64,000 nucleotides of DNA from NCBI RefSeq assembly GCF_003024385.1, contig NZ_PVZN01000002.1:124001-188000 (forward strand), given 5' to 3'. Both the position numbers and the translations under genes were made by a program. Source of the stretch: Pseudomonas sp. BBP2017. GTDB lineage: Bacteria; Pseudomonadota; Gammaproteobacteria; Pseudomonadales; Pseudomonadaceae. Numbering within the stretch: the stretch's first letter is position 1; each line of letters starts with the position of its first letter. The notes beneath the pieces are model-generated. The model worked only from the letters and a program-made list of their open reading frames with translations. It was not told the origin of the DNA and ran no database searches. Positions 18,736 to 27,092 of the stretch are shown piece by piece.

Positions 18736-19539
18736 TCAGGGTTGCGCAGGTGTTGAACGGTTTTTTGTTCTTCTGAACATCCCCCAGTATCCAGCTGTCG
18801 AGGTCATGATGCCGACCAGCAGCAGTGATGGTAAGGCTGAGCGCATCGCCTGGCGAATCACCTGCCAGGATTCGCCTTCTGGATAACCGGCATGCACGGT
18901 GTATCCATACTGGTCTGAGGTGAGCCTCAGGGGGTTTTCTGCATGGTTGGGTACCTTGTAGTACTCACCGCTGCCTGTTGCCCAGACGTACTGGCCACCG
19001 AATTGCAGACTCAATACCACGGAATTCTGGAAGCCGAGCAACTCTGCCTGCAGGACTCTTAGATTGGCGGCAGTAATGACCGCCGATGGACCCTCCTGCA
19101 GCCGATACAGCAGGATATCCGAGCCTGGAGTTGCAATGACGCTCGAGTACACACGCAGGCGGCCTTCAACATAGCTACCCGAATCAAGGGTAATGTCAGT
19201 CGAGCCATACAGCGTGCTGCAATAAATTCGATTGTCCTTACTCAGTGACATTGAGCGTACGTTCGGTTGCTTGACCATTTCCATGCGCAAATCAGACAAA
19301 ATCGCATCACAGGGCTTATCCAGCAGTTTTATGGCGTGCTGACTGGTGTCGTGCAGGGATTTGATGACCCTGTCGATGGCGTAAACGGCTTCGCGAGCGG
19401 TCACCTCGATCGTTTCTTCTTGCTTGCGGTCAACCTGCAATACAAGTACCAGCAGGCCACAGGTGATGGGTGCCAGCCCGATCAGAAGGGTGACAAGAAA
19501 CTCGATCAGGCTACGCCCGGCGTGGGAGTGTGGAACCAT
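18736..19539 (-). CDS. CSS-motif sensor protein without an EAL domain
   Basis: The 267-residue protein has a membrane helix (about 11-36), a periplasmic domain with cysteines at about 77 and 107 (LDKPC; RIYCSTLYG) and a second helix near 230-250, followed by only about 15 cytoplasmic residues (RRTKNRSTPAQP at the end). Layout and cysteine spacing match the sensory half of the CSS-EAL phosphodiesterase at 15710-17290 almost residue for residue, but no EAL domain follows. The stop at 18736 is adjacent to the hpd terminator and no EAL remnant is seen beyond it. It could be a redox sensor acting through a partner, a dominant-negative partner of the full-length paralog, or a truncated gene. Confidence 0.8.
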   Translation of the reverse strand: MVPHSHAGRSLIEFLVTLLIGLAPITCGLLVLVLQVDRKQEETIEVTAREAVYAIDRVIKSLHDTSQHAIKLLDKPCDAILSDLRMEMVKQPNVRSMSLSKDNRIYCSTLYGSTDITLDSGSYVEGRLRVYSSVIATPGSDILLYRLQEGPSAVITAANLRVLQAELLGFQNSVVLSLQFGGQYVWATGSGEYYKVPNHAENPLRLTSDQYGYTVHAGYPEGESWQVIRQAMRSALPSLLLVGIMTSTAGYWGMFRRTKNRSTPAQP

Positions 19540-19647
19540 GGTTGGGTGCCTCTATGCTGAACGGAGGGTCAGCATAGAGGAGTGCACCCGAGTCGCCTGT
19601 AGGCGCCATTGTTAGCTGCTGTAGTACCCTTCAGCTTGACGGCAGGC

Positions 19648-20352
19648 TCAAGTGACCTTGGCTCTAGCCAGGGCCTTCACAACCAAGGCAGCTACCGCAG
19701 CGCCGGATGCCGGATTCTGTCCGGTGATCAAGCGACCTTCTTTCTGGTCGGCGATGGCAAACGCCTGCCAGGGTTCTTCTGCCATGAGGTAGAGCCCGCC
19801 TCGAGCCTTCAACTCTGTCTCGGTCAGGTAGGGCACTACTTTGTCCAGTTCAACCAGTTTCTCTTCCACGTTGGAGAAACCGGTTACTTCACGGTCTTTG
19901 ACTAGCAGCGTGTTGTCGCTGAGCTTGATATTGAGCAGCCCGACCGCCCCATGGCAGACCGATGCGACAACCCCTCCAGCCTCAAAAATACGCCGTGCCA
20001 GTTCCTGCAGACCGGCATTGTCCGGGAAGTCCCAGATAACCCCGTGTCCACCGGCATAGTAGATCGCTACGTAGTCCTGAGCCTTGACCTGGCCAGGATT
20101 GAAGGTGGTGCCCAGGCGATTCATGAAAGCCTTGTCGTTGTACCACTCCCAATCAATGTCCTGAGCCATGCTCAGGCTATGGGGATCGATCGGCACATAG
20201 CCGCCCGTCGGGCTGAGGTAATCGACCTTGTAGCCTGCTTTCTCGACCTTCTCGACAAAATGCACTGCCTCACCCAGCCAGAGCCCGGTGGCACGTTTGA
20301 GCGTCGGGTATTTGGCCGTATTGGTCAGGACCACCAGAATCTTCTTGCTCAT
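19648..20352 (-). CDS. DJ-1/PfpI-family protein (Hsp31-like class I amidotransferase fold)
   Basis: The protein is 234 residues when started at MSKKILVVLTNT (20352), the first strand of the fold. The nucleophile elbow VASVCHGAVGLL carries the conserved Cys followed by His, and YYAGGHGVIWDFPD forms the neighbouring loop. The C-terminal half has the VEEKLVELDKVVPYLTE extension typical of the larger Hsp31/HchA-like branch. Such proteins act as glyoxalase III, deglycase-like or stress-related hydrolases. It is monocistronic and divergent from a deaminase gene. The exact activity is not predictable. Confidence 0.85.
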   Translation of the reverse strand: MSKKILVVLTNTAKYPTLKRATGLWLGEAVHFVEKVEKAGYKVDYLSPTGGYVPIDPHSLSMAQDIDWEWYNDKAFMNRLGTTFNPGQVKAQDYVAIYYAGGHGVIWDFPDNAGLQELARRIFEAGGVVASVCHGAVGLLNIKLSDNTLLVKDREVTGFSNVEEKLVELDKVVPYLTETELKARGGLYLMAEEPWQAFAIADQKEGRLITGQNPASGAAVAALVVKALARAKVT

Positions 20353-20505
20353 CACCAGGCTCCCTTCACTGGATCGGATCCGGTTCGTCCGGATCACCAA
20401 GGTAAACCCCTACAGCATAGTAGTGCCTGGCCAGGTTGCCATTGCTTGCTGGCTGTGTGCTAGCCTTGCTGGTGCCTTGAACCTGACACTGGAGTCAACA
20501 GCCTT

Positions 20506-20964
20506 ATGAGCAACACGACAGCGCAAACAGATGAATTCATGCAGGCCGCCATCGACGAGGCGCGCAAGGGGCTGGAGGAGGGCGGGATTCCGATCGGTTC
20601 GGTGCTGGTGCACAAGGGCCGGATTATCGGTCGCGGGCACAATCGGCGGGTGCAGTCCGGCAGCGCAATTTTGCATGGTGAAATGGATGCCCTGGAAAAT
20701 GCCGGTCGTCAGCCTGCCAAGGTTTACGCGGAGTCGACGCTGTACACCACCTTGTCACCCTGTGCGATGTGCAGTGGTGCGATCCTGCTGTACGGGATCA
20801 AACGGGTGATCGTCGGCGAAAACCAGACTTTTCTGGGTGAAGAGGCGTTGCTCACCTCCCGCGGTGTGGCGCTGGAGGTTCAACACAATGACACGTGTAT
20901 CCGCATGATGAAAGATTTCATCAGCGCCCGGCCAGAGCTGTGGAACGAAGATATCGGCCGCTAG
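20506..20964 (+). CDS. Cytosine-deaminase-like nucleobase/nucleoside deaminase
   Basis: The 152-residue protein carries the zinc deaminase signature: HGEMDALENAGR with the ligand His and proton-shuttling Glu, and SPCAMCSGAILLYGIKR with the two Cys ligands. The flanking VGENQTFLGEEALLTSRGV and the C-terminal helix resemble yeast cytosine deaminase (FCY1) more than TadA or guanine deaminase. It probably deaminates a free base such as cytosine or an oxidised purine. Its TAG stop at 20962-20964 is part of the CTAG that borders a MITE-like element, so its 3' untranslated region has been replaced by the insert. Confidence 0.88.
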   Translation: MSNTTAQTDEFMQAAIDEARKGLEEGGIPIGSVLVHKGRIIGRGHNRRVQSGSAILHGEMDALENAGRQPAKVYAESTLYTTLSPCAMCSGAILLYGIKRVIVGENQTFLGEEALLTSRGVALEVQHNDTCIRMMKDFISARPELWNEDIGR

Positions 20965-21102
20965 GCTCTGTACGAAATGTATCCGCACTCGCCCATACTG
21001 CGTTGAAACGTGGCTCGGAATGCTCATGTACTCCAGTACACTCCGCTTCCTCGCCACGTTTCGCCTTGTCTGGCCTTCGCGCAAATACATTTCATACCGA
21101 CC
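20965..21102. mobile_element. MITE-like element flanked by CTAG
   Basis: A 138-bp non-coding segment has imperfect terminal inverted repeats (GCTCTGTACGAAATGTAT at the left; the complement of the right end reads GGTCGGTATGAAATGTAT). An internal inverted repeat, GAAACGTGGC and GCCACGTTTC, lies around 21003-21061 with a TGTACT/AGTACA core. CTAG stands on both sides (20961-20964 and 21103-21106), which fits a 4-bp target duplication as made by IS5-group elements. CTAG is itself a palindrome, so it could also be part of the repeat arms. No transposase is present; it would need one in trans. Confidence 0.6.
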
Positions 21103-21177
21103 CTAGGAGCGACTGGCAGCAGTGCTGGCCCGCTGACTGGCCAGGTGCTCCAGTAGCAGATCGACCATGGTCTGCGC

Positions 21178-22233
21178 CTAGAGACCTTGCTGTACCAGCG
21201 GGTCGTCAGGATTCAACTGTTCAAGCTGCGCCAGCAGCACCTGCACATTCTGCATCTGCCCCGTCTCTTTCCAGTACTCGATCAACAACACCCTGGCCTT
21301 GCGGTTGGACGGGGCACGCGTTAGCAACGCTTCGAGCTGCTTTTGCGCCGGCTCCACCTGTTCAAGCTGGTGCAGTGTAGTGGCCAGGGTAAAGCGGTAC
21401 TCATTGTTGTCCGGTTCAAGCTCCAGAGCGCGGGCAAAGGCCAGCAGGGCATACTCATCCTGGCCATGGCGCAGCAGCCACAGTCCTAGTTCGTGTTGCA
21501 GGAAGGCTGAGTCGGGGCGTTGCTGCAAGGCATCGGCCAGTACCTGACGTGAGGCATCGGTCTGCTCCTGACGCTCCAGCAGTTGTACCTGCACGGCCAG
21601 GGCCTGAAGGTTGTCCGGGTCCAGTTGCAGGGTCCTGTCGAGGGCTGCGGCAGCTTCCTTGAAACTGTTTTCGTGCAGGTAAAGCTGGGCCAGGTGCAAC
21701 TGTGCGACGGGGTTGTCGGTCTGCTGCGCGAGTACCTGCTGATACTGCTCCAGGGTGTGCTGCAAGGGTCCGAAGTACAGGCCGATATCATCCGGACCAA
21801 GGCCCAGCAGGGCATCGACCACGGCAAAACGCACACTTTGATTTTCATCGTCGAGCAGCGGCCCGAGCACCAGGCTGCGCTGGGCACCGGGCAACATGGC
21901 TTGAATGCTGGCGATGGCGGCACGGCGAACCAATGGATCGTCGTGCTGCAAGTCGCGGTTGGCCAGTTTCAGCGCCAGCGGCGAGGGATAGTTGGGCAGT
22001 TCGGCGTACAGGCCAGCGCGGCGAGTGGCGGAAAGATCCGTACGCCCCAGTTGCTGATACAGCACCCTGGCCGCACCAGGCTGGCCGTTGTGCGCCATGG
22101 CCAGGGCTTTGGCGTAGGTGTGCTTGAGGGCGGGCGCCGGTGCCGGACTGTCGTCACGCCAGAAATATCCGCCAAGGCCCAGAACGATAAGCAGGATCAG
22201 GCTGATCAGGGTGTTTTGGCGTTGTTTCGACAT
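21178..22233 (-). CDS. Membrane-anchored TPR protein (possibly shortened)
   Basis: The protein is 351 residues: one N-terminal membrane helix (TLISLILLIVLGLGGYFW, residues 9-26), a HEAT-like region around 75-150 (DDPLVRRAAIASI; DDENQSVRFAVVDALLGL), then at least five tetratricopeptide repeats from about 170 to 345. It is probably an inner-membrane scaffold facing the periplasm. The stop is TAG at 21178-21180, and the same frame continues for 24 clean, GC3-rich codons to a second TAG at 21103. The amber codon may therefore be a CAG-to-TAG change that shortened a longer protein. The MITE lies immediately beyond. Confidence 0.8.
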   Translation of the reverse strand: MSKQRQNTLISLILLIVLGLGGYFWRDDSPAPAPALKHTYAKALAMAHNGQPGAARVLYQQLGRTDLSATRRAGLYAELPNYPSPLALKLANRDLQHDDPLVRRAAIASIQAMLPGAQRSLVLGPLLDDENQSVRFAVVDALLGLGPDDIGLYFGPLQHTLEQYQQVLAQQTDNPVAQLHLAQLYLHENSFKEAAAALDRTLQLDPDNLQALAVQVQLLERQEQTDASRQVLADALQQRPDSAFLQHELGLWLLRHGQDEYALLAFARALELEPDNNEYRFTLATTLHQLEQVEPAQKQLEALLTRAPSNRKARVLLIEYWKETGQMQNVQVLLAQLEQLNPDDPLVQQGL

Positions 22234-22326
22234 GGGTGGATCCGGGAATCACGGCAGGCAAGGGTATCAGCTTGAGACAGTAGGGTGGTGGCGTCAAATA
22301 CAGAGGATAGGTGGGAGACTCCTCCG

Positions 22327-22396
22327 GTGGGAGCGGGCTTGCCCCGCGATTTCGACCTGTCAGTCACATCGCATCGCGGGGCAAGCCCGCTCCCAC
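22327..22396. repeat. REP pair (inverted extragenic palindromes)
   Basis: GTGGGAGCGGGCTTGCCCCG at the left and its exact complement CGGGGCAAGCCCGCTCCCAC at the right face each other with a spacer of about 30 bases. This is the standard Pseudomonas REP doublet found between genes. It lies between the TPR gene and the oprN end, downstream of the efflux operon, where it may stabilise the 3' end of the transcript. Confidence 0.85.
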
Positions 22397-22476
22397 AGGC
22401 ACCCAGAAAAAAGCCCCGCGAGCGTAAGCCGGCAGGGCAAAAGGCCGGTCAGAAACCAACCAAAGGAGCTGTTGAA

Positions 22477-23904
22477 TCAGTTCACCCCGGCGACGTTCTC
22501 GGCCTGCCAACCACCCCCCAGGGTTTTGTAGATGGCGACGATGCCACGGTACAGGTCCACCTCGCCCTGAGCCTGGGCGTCTTCGGCGCTCAGGCGCTCG
22601 CGTTCGGCGTCGAGCAGTACCAGATAGTCGACAGTGCCTTCGCGATAGCGGATTGAGGCGAGGTCGGCAGCTTTGCGGCTGGCTTCACTCTGGCGTAGCA
22701 GGGCAAGCAAACGTTGTTGGCGCTTGCTGTAATCACTGAAGGCATTTTCCGACTCCTCCAGCGCCAGCAACACCTGCTGTTCGTAGTTGGCCAAAGCCCC
22801 TTCGGCATCGGCATTGGCGCCACGCAGGCGCGCACGCACGCTGCCCAGGTCGAACGCGGCCCAGGTGATGCTCGGGCCCAGAGCCCAGGCTTGCGCGGCC
22901 GATGAGCCCAGTTGCGAGCCGCGCGCGGCGGTAAAGCCAAGGAAGCCGCTGAGGCTGACCCGCGGGAACAGGTCGGCGGTCGCCACGCCGATGTTGGCGG
23001 TCGCCGCTGCCAGTTGCTGCTCGGCACTGCGGATGTCGGGACGGCGTTTGAGCAGCTCGCCGGGGTCACCCACCGGCAGTGCCTTGGCAATGGCTGGCAG
23101 TTGCGCCGGCGAAAGGTCGACGCTCAAGGCGTCCGGGCGCTGGCCCAGCAAGGTCGCGATACGATTACGTGCCCGTACCTGTTCGGCTTGCAGCTGTGGC
23201 ACGGTGGCCTCGACTTCTGCCAGCCGTGCATCGGCACGCACCACATCGAGGTCGTTGCCAACCCCGGCATCGCGCAGGGTTTCGGTGATGCCGCGCGAAT
23301 CCTGCTGGGTCTTGAGGTTGGCCAGGGCGATTCTCTCGCGCAACTGCGCACCGCGCAGTTGGCCATAGGCATCGACCAGTTCGGCGATCAGGCTGACCTG
23401 CAGCTGTTGCAGGTCGGCCTCGGCCGCATCCTGCTGGGCTTCGCTGGCTTCCAGCTGGCGCTGGATGCGGCCGAACAGGTCCAGCTCCCAGGCCATGTCC
23501 AGGCCCAGGTCATAGCGTTCACTGTTGACCCGGTCCTCGGTCTGCCCCGGAATCTGGCCCTTGCCCAGCTCGCTGCTGGCACGGCTGGTCACGGTCGGCA
23601 GGGCATCGTTGCTGACGTCGTCGCGAATTGCCCGGGCCGCCTTGAGCCGGGCGAAGGCGATGCGCAGCTCGCGGTTGCCTTGTAGCGACTGGCTGACCAG
23701 CTGGTTGAGCACCGGGTCGTCGAACTGCTGCCACCAGATGCTTTCGAAACGGCTACGGTCAAATTCAGCCTTGGTCGCCGGGTCATTGGCGGCGCTCAGT
23801 TGCGCCGCCGCAGTGTCCGGGGTCTTGTAATCCGGGCCCACCGCACAGGCGGCCAGGGCCAGGACCAGCAGGCTCGGCATAAAAAGTTTCAGACTGCGGT
23901 TCAT
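22477..23904 (-). CDS. oprN: Outer membrane efflux lipoprotein OprN
   Basis: The 475-residue protein starts with a lipoprotein signal (LLVLALAACAVGPDY; Cys at about residue 20) and has two OEP repeats forming the TolC-like barrel and alpha tunnel (RELRIAFARLKAARA; KRRPDIRSAEQQLAAATANI). It is the outer membrane exit duct of the efflux pump. It overlaps the mexF end by four bases, so the genes are translationally coupled, and it is the last gene of mexE-mexF-oprN. The family and order match the Pseudomonas MexEF-OprN system, which exports chloramphenicol, quinolones and signal precursors. Confidence 0.93.
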   Translation of the reverse strand: MNRSLKLFMPSLLVLALAACAVGPDYKTPDTAAAQLSAANDPATKAEFDRSRFESIWWQQFDDPVLNQLVSQSLQGNRELRIAFARLKAARAIRDDVSNDALPTVTSRASSELGKGQIPGQTEDRVNSERYDLGLDMAWELDLFGRIQRQLEASEAQQDAAEADLQQLQVSLIAELVDAYGQLRGAQLRERIALANLKTQQDSRGITETLRDAGVGNDLDVVRADARLAEVEATVPQLQAEQVRARNRIATLLGQRPDALSVDLSPAQLPAIAKALPVGDPGELLKRRPDIRSAEQQLAAATANIGVATADLFPRVSLSGFLGFTAARGSQLGSSAAQAWALGPSITWAAFDLGSVRARLRGANADAEGALANYEQQVLLALEESENAFSDYSKRQQRLLALLRQSEASRKAADLASIRYREGTVDYLVLLDAERERLSAEDAQAQGEVDLYRGIVAIYKTLGGGWQAENVAGVN

Positions 23905-26900
23905 GCTTGAGTCTCCAGCTTCAGCGCACGGGCCGCCTTGCGAGCCTGGCTGCGTTCGACATAACGGCGGATCAGGACAAAGAACACTGGCGTCAGCAGC
24001 AGGCCGAAGAAGGTTACCCCGATCATCCCGGAGAACACCGCCACACCCATGGCATGACGCATTTCCGCACCGGCACCGGAGGAGAACACCAGCGGCACCA
24101 CCCCCATGATGAAGGCGATCGAGGTCATCAGGATCGGCCGCAAACGCAGGCGGCAGGCTTCCAGTACCGCGGCCAGCGGGTCGAGCCCTTCAGCCTGTTT
24201 GTCTTTGGCGAACTCGACGATCAGGATCGCGTTCTTGCACGCCAGGCCCACCAGTACGATCAGGCCGATCTGGGTGAAGATGTTGTTGTCGCCACCCGAC
24301 AGGATCACCCCAGTGATCGCCGAGAGCAGGGTCATTGGCACGATCAGAATCACGGCCAGTGGCAGGCTCCAGCTTTCGTACTGGGCAGCCAGCACCAGGA
24401 AGGCCAGCAGTACGCAGAGCGGGAAGACGAACAGCGCAGTATTACCGGCAAGAATCTGCTGGTAGGTCAGCTCGGTCCATTCGAAGGTCATGCCGTTGGG
24501 CAGTTCTTCCTTGAGCAGCTTCTCGATGGCTTGTTCCGCCTGACCGGAGCTGTAGCCAGGGGCTGCGGCTCCGTTGATCTCGGCCGTGATGAAGCCGTTG
24601 TAGTGCATGACCCGGTCAGGCCCTGAGGTATCGCTGACCTTGATGAAGGTCGCCAGCGGGATCATCTCGCCCTGGTTGTTGCGCACCTTGAGCTGGCCGA
24701 TCTGCTCGGCTTCAAGACGGAACTGCTGTTCAGCCTGGACGTTGACCTGATAGGTACGGCCAAAACGGTTGAAGTCGTTGGCATACAGCGAGCCCAGGTA
24801 GATCTGCAGCGTATCGAAGATGTCGCTGATGGCCACGCCATGGGTCTTGGCCTTTTCCCGGTCGATAGCGGCATCGACCTGCGGCACGTTGACCTGATAG
24901 CTGGTGAACAGCCCGGCCAGCTCCGGCACGTTGTGACTCTTGGCAATTATGTTCTGGGTTTCCTTGTACAGCGCCTCGTAACCCAGGTTGCCACGGTCCT
25001 CGATCTGCAGGCGGAAACCGCCGATGGTACCCAGCCCCTGTACCGGTGGCGGCGGGAAGATCGCGATGTAGGCGTCTTCGATATCGGCGAACTGCGCATT
25101 GAGTGCGGCGGCAATGGCGGCAGCCGACTGGCTCGGGTCTTTGCGCTCATCGAAGGGCTTGAGCGGAGTGAACACGATGCCGCTGTTCGGGCTGTTGGTG
25201 AAACCGTTGATCGACAGCCCCGGGAACGCTACGGAGTCGGCTACGCCCGGTTGCTTGAGGGCGATTTCACTCATTTTCTTGATCACCACCTCGGTGCGGT
25301 CCAGGCTGGCCGCGTCCGGCAGTTGCGCAAAGGCTACCAGGTACTGTTTGTCCTGCGCTGGCACAAAACCGGTCGGGGTCGAGGAGAAGCCCAGCCAGGT
25401 CATGACAATCAGGCCGCCATAGACGAACAGGGCAATGCCGCTGCTGCGGATGACCCGGCCGACGGTGCCGACATAACTGTGGCTGGCACGGTCGAAGAAG
25501 CGGTTGAACGGGCCGAACAACCAGCCACCGAACAGGCGCTCCAGCACTTGCGAGAAACGGTCCTTCGGCGCGTGGTGCTCCTTGAGCAGTACAGCGGCCA
25601 GCGCTGGCGACAGGGTCAGCGAGTTAAACGCCGAGATCACCGTCGAGATCGCAATGGTCAGGGCGAACTGTTTGTAGAACTGCCCGGTAAGGCCGGAGAT
25701 GAACGCGGCGGGCACGAACACGGCGCACAGCACCAGCGCGGTGGCAATGATCGGGCCGGTCACTTCGCTCATGGCTTTTTGCGTCGCTTCCAGAGGGTTC
25801 AAGCCCAGGCCGATGTTACGCTCGACGTTTTCCACCACGACGATGGCGTCATCCACCACGATCCCGATGGCCAGCACCAGGCCGAACAGCGACAGCGCAT
25901 TGAGCGAGAAACCGAACAGGTGCATCACCGCAAAGGTACCGATCAGAGACACCGGTACGGCCACCAACGGAATGATCGAGGCGCGCCAGGTCTGCAGGAA
26001 CAGGATAACGACCAGGACCACCAGCACCAGGGCTTCGAACAGGGTATGCACTACCGCTTCAATGGAGCCACGCACGAACACGGTGGGGTCGTAGACGATG
26101 CTGTAGTCCATGCCTTCGGGGAAGTCTTTCTTCAGCTCGGCCATTTTCGAGCGCACTTCATCGGAGATCTCGATGGCGTTGGAACCTGGGCGCTGGAAAA
26201 TCGGGATGGCCACCGCTGGCTGATTGTTCAGCAGCGAACGCAGGGCGTACTGGCTGGAGCCCAGCTCGACCCGGGCGATGTCCTTGAGGCGGGTGATTTC
26301 ACCATCGGCGCCGGAGCGAATGATGATGTTCTCGAATTCTTCCTCGCTGACCAGGCGGCCCTGGGTGTTGACCGACAGCTGGAAGCTGGTGCTGCCCGGT
26401 GCGGGCGGTGCACCGAGCTGGCCAGCGGCGACCTGACGGTTCTGCTCGCGAATGGCGGCAACTACGTCACTGGCGGTAAGGTTGCGCGAGGCGGTCTTGT
26501 TCGGATCTAGCCACACTCGCAGGGAATAGTCGCCCATACCGAACAGCTGCACATCGCCAACACCGCCCAGGCGCGCCAGCTCGTCCTTGATGTTGAGGAT
26601 GGCGTAGTTGGACAGGTAGAGCATGTCGTAACGATTGTCCGGCGAGGTCAGGTGCACGACCATGGTCAGGTCGGGCGACGCCTTGTCGACGGTGATACCG
26701 ATCCGGGTCACTTCCTCGGGCAGCTTGGGCTGGGTCCGGGTCACGCGGTTCTGCACCTGCACCTGCGCATTGTCCAGGTCGGTGCCCAGGGCGAAGGTGA
26801 TGGTCAGGGTCAGCTTGCCGTCGGCGGTGGACTGCGAGGACATATAGAGCATGTTCTCGACGCCGGTGATGGCCTGCTCCAGCGGTGCGGCCACGGTTTC

Positions 26901-27080
26901 GCCGATCACTTTAGGGTTGGCCCCGGGGAAGTTGGCCCGCACCACCACAGTGGGCGGTACGACTTCAGGGTATTCACTGATCGGCAGCTGGAACAGCGAG
27001 ATGCTGCCGGCAATCAGGATCAGCAGCGATAGCACGGCAGCGAAAATCGGCCGGGTGATAAAGAACTTGGAAAAATTCAT
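23901..27080 (-). CDS. mexF: RND efflux transporter MexF
   Basis: A protein of 1059 residues with the full hydrophobe/amphiphile efflux layout: the N-terminal ITRPIFAAVLSLLILIAGS helix, two large periplasmic loops and twelve membrane helices. The proton-relay segment VLAIGIVVDDAIVVVENVER in the fourth helix has both Asp residues. It matches MexF in length and sequence feel. It drives proton-coupled drug extrusion from the inner membrane. It lies 12 bases after mexE and overlaps oprN. Confidence 0.96.
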   Translation of the reverse strand: MNFSKFFITRPIFAAVLSLLILIAGSISLFQLPISEYPEVVPPTVVVRANFPGANPKVIGETVAAPLEQAITGVENMLYMSSQSTADGKLTLTITFALGTDLDNAQVQVQNRVTRTQPKLPEEVTRIGITVDKASPDLTMVVHLTSPDNRYDMLYLSNYAILNIKDELARLGGVGDVQLFGMGDYSLRVWLDPNKTASRNLTASDVVAAIREQNRQVAAGQLGAPPAPGSTSFQLSVNTQGRLVSEEEFENIIIRSGADGEITRLKDIARVELGSSQYALRSLLNNQPAVAIPIFQRPGSNAIEISDEVRSKMAELKKDFPEGMDYSIVYDPTVFVRGSIEAVVHTLFEALVLVVLVVILFLQTWRASIIPLVAVPVSLIGTFAVMHLFGFSLNALSLFGLVLAIGIVVDDAIVVVENVERNIGLGLNPLEATQKAMSEVTGPIIATALVLCAVFVPAAFISGLTGQFYKQFALTIAISTVISAFNSLTLSPALAAVLLKEHHAPKDRFSQVLERLFGGWLFGPFNRFFDRASHSYVGTVGRVIRSSGIALFVYGGLIVMTWLGFSSTPTGFVPAQDKQYLVAFAQLPDAASLDRTEVVIKKMSEIALKQPGVADSVAFPGLSINGFTNSPNSGIVFTPLKPFDERKDPSQSAAAIAAALNAQFADIEDAYIAIFPPPPVQGLGTIGGFRLQIEDRGNLGYEALYKETQNIIAKSHNVPELAGLFTSYQVNVPQVDAAIDREKAKTHGVAISDIFDTLQIYLGSLYANDFNRFGRTYQVNVQAEQQFRLEAEQIGQLKVRNNQGEMIPLATFIKVSDTSGPDRVMHYNGFITAEINGAAAPGYSSGQAEQAIEKLLKEELPNGMTFEWTELTYQQILAGNTALFVFPLCVLLAFLVLAAQYESWSLPLAVILIVPMTLLSAITGVILSGGDNNIFTQIGLIVLVGLACKNAILIVEFAKDKQAEGLDPLAAVLEACRLRLRPILMTSIAFIMGVVPLVFSSGAGAEMRHAMGVAVFSGMIGVTFFGLLLTPVFFVLIRRYVERSQARKAARALKLETQA

Positions 27081-27092
27081 CGGACCGGTTCC

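Noticed and set aside
21103..21177. Reading the 24-codon frame as the tail of a separate TetR gene
   Set aside because: It is in the same frame and directly after the TPR stop, so a nonsense-shortened TPR protein is the simpler explanation.
24840..26510. 556-codon plus-strand open frame over mexF
   Set aside because: Antisense shadow of mexF; the product is a His/Asp/Gly-rich low-complexity protein.
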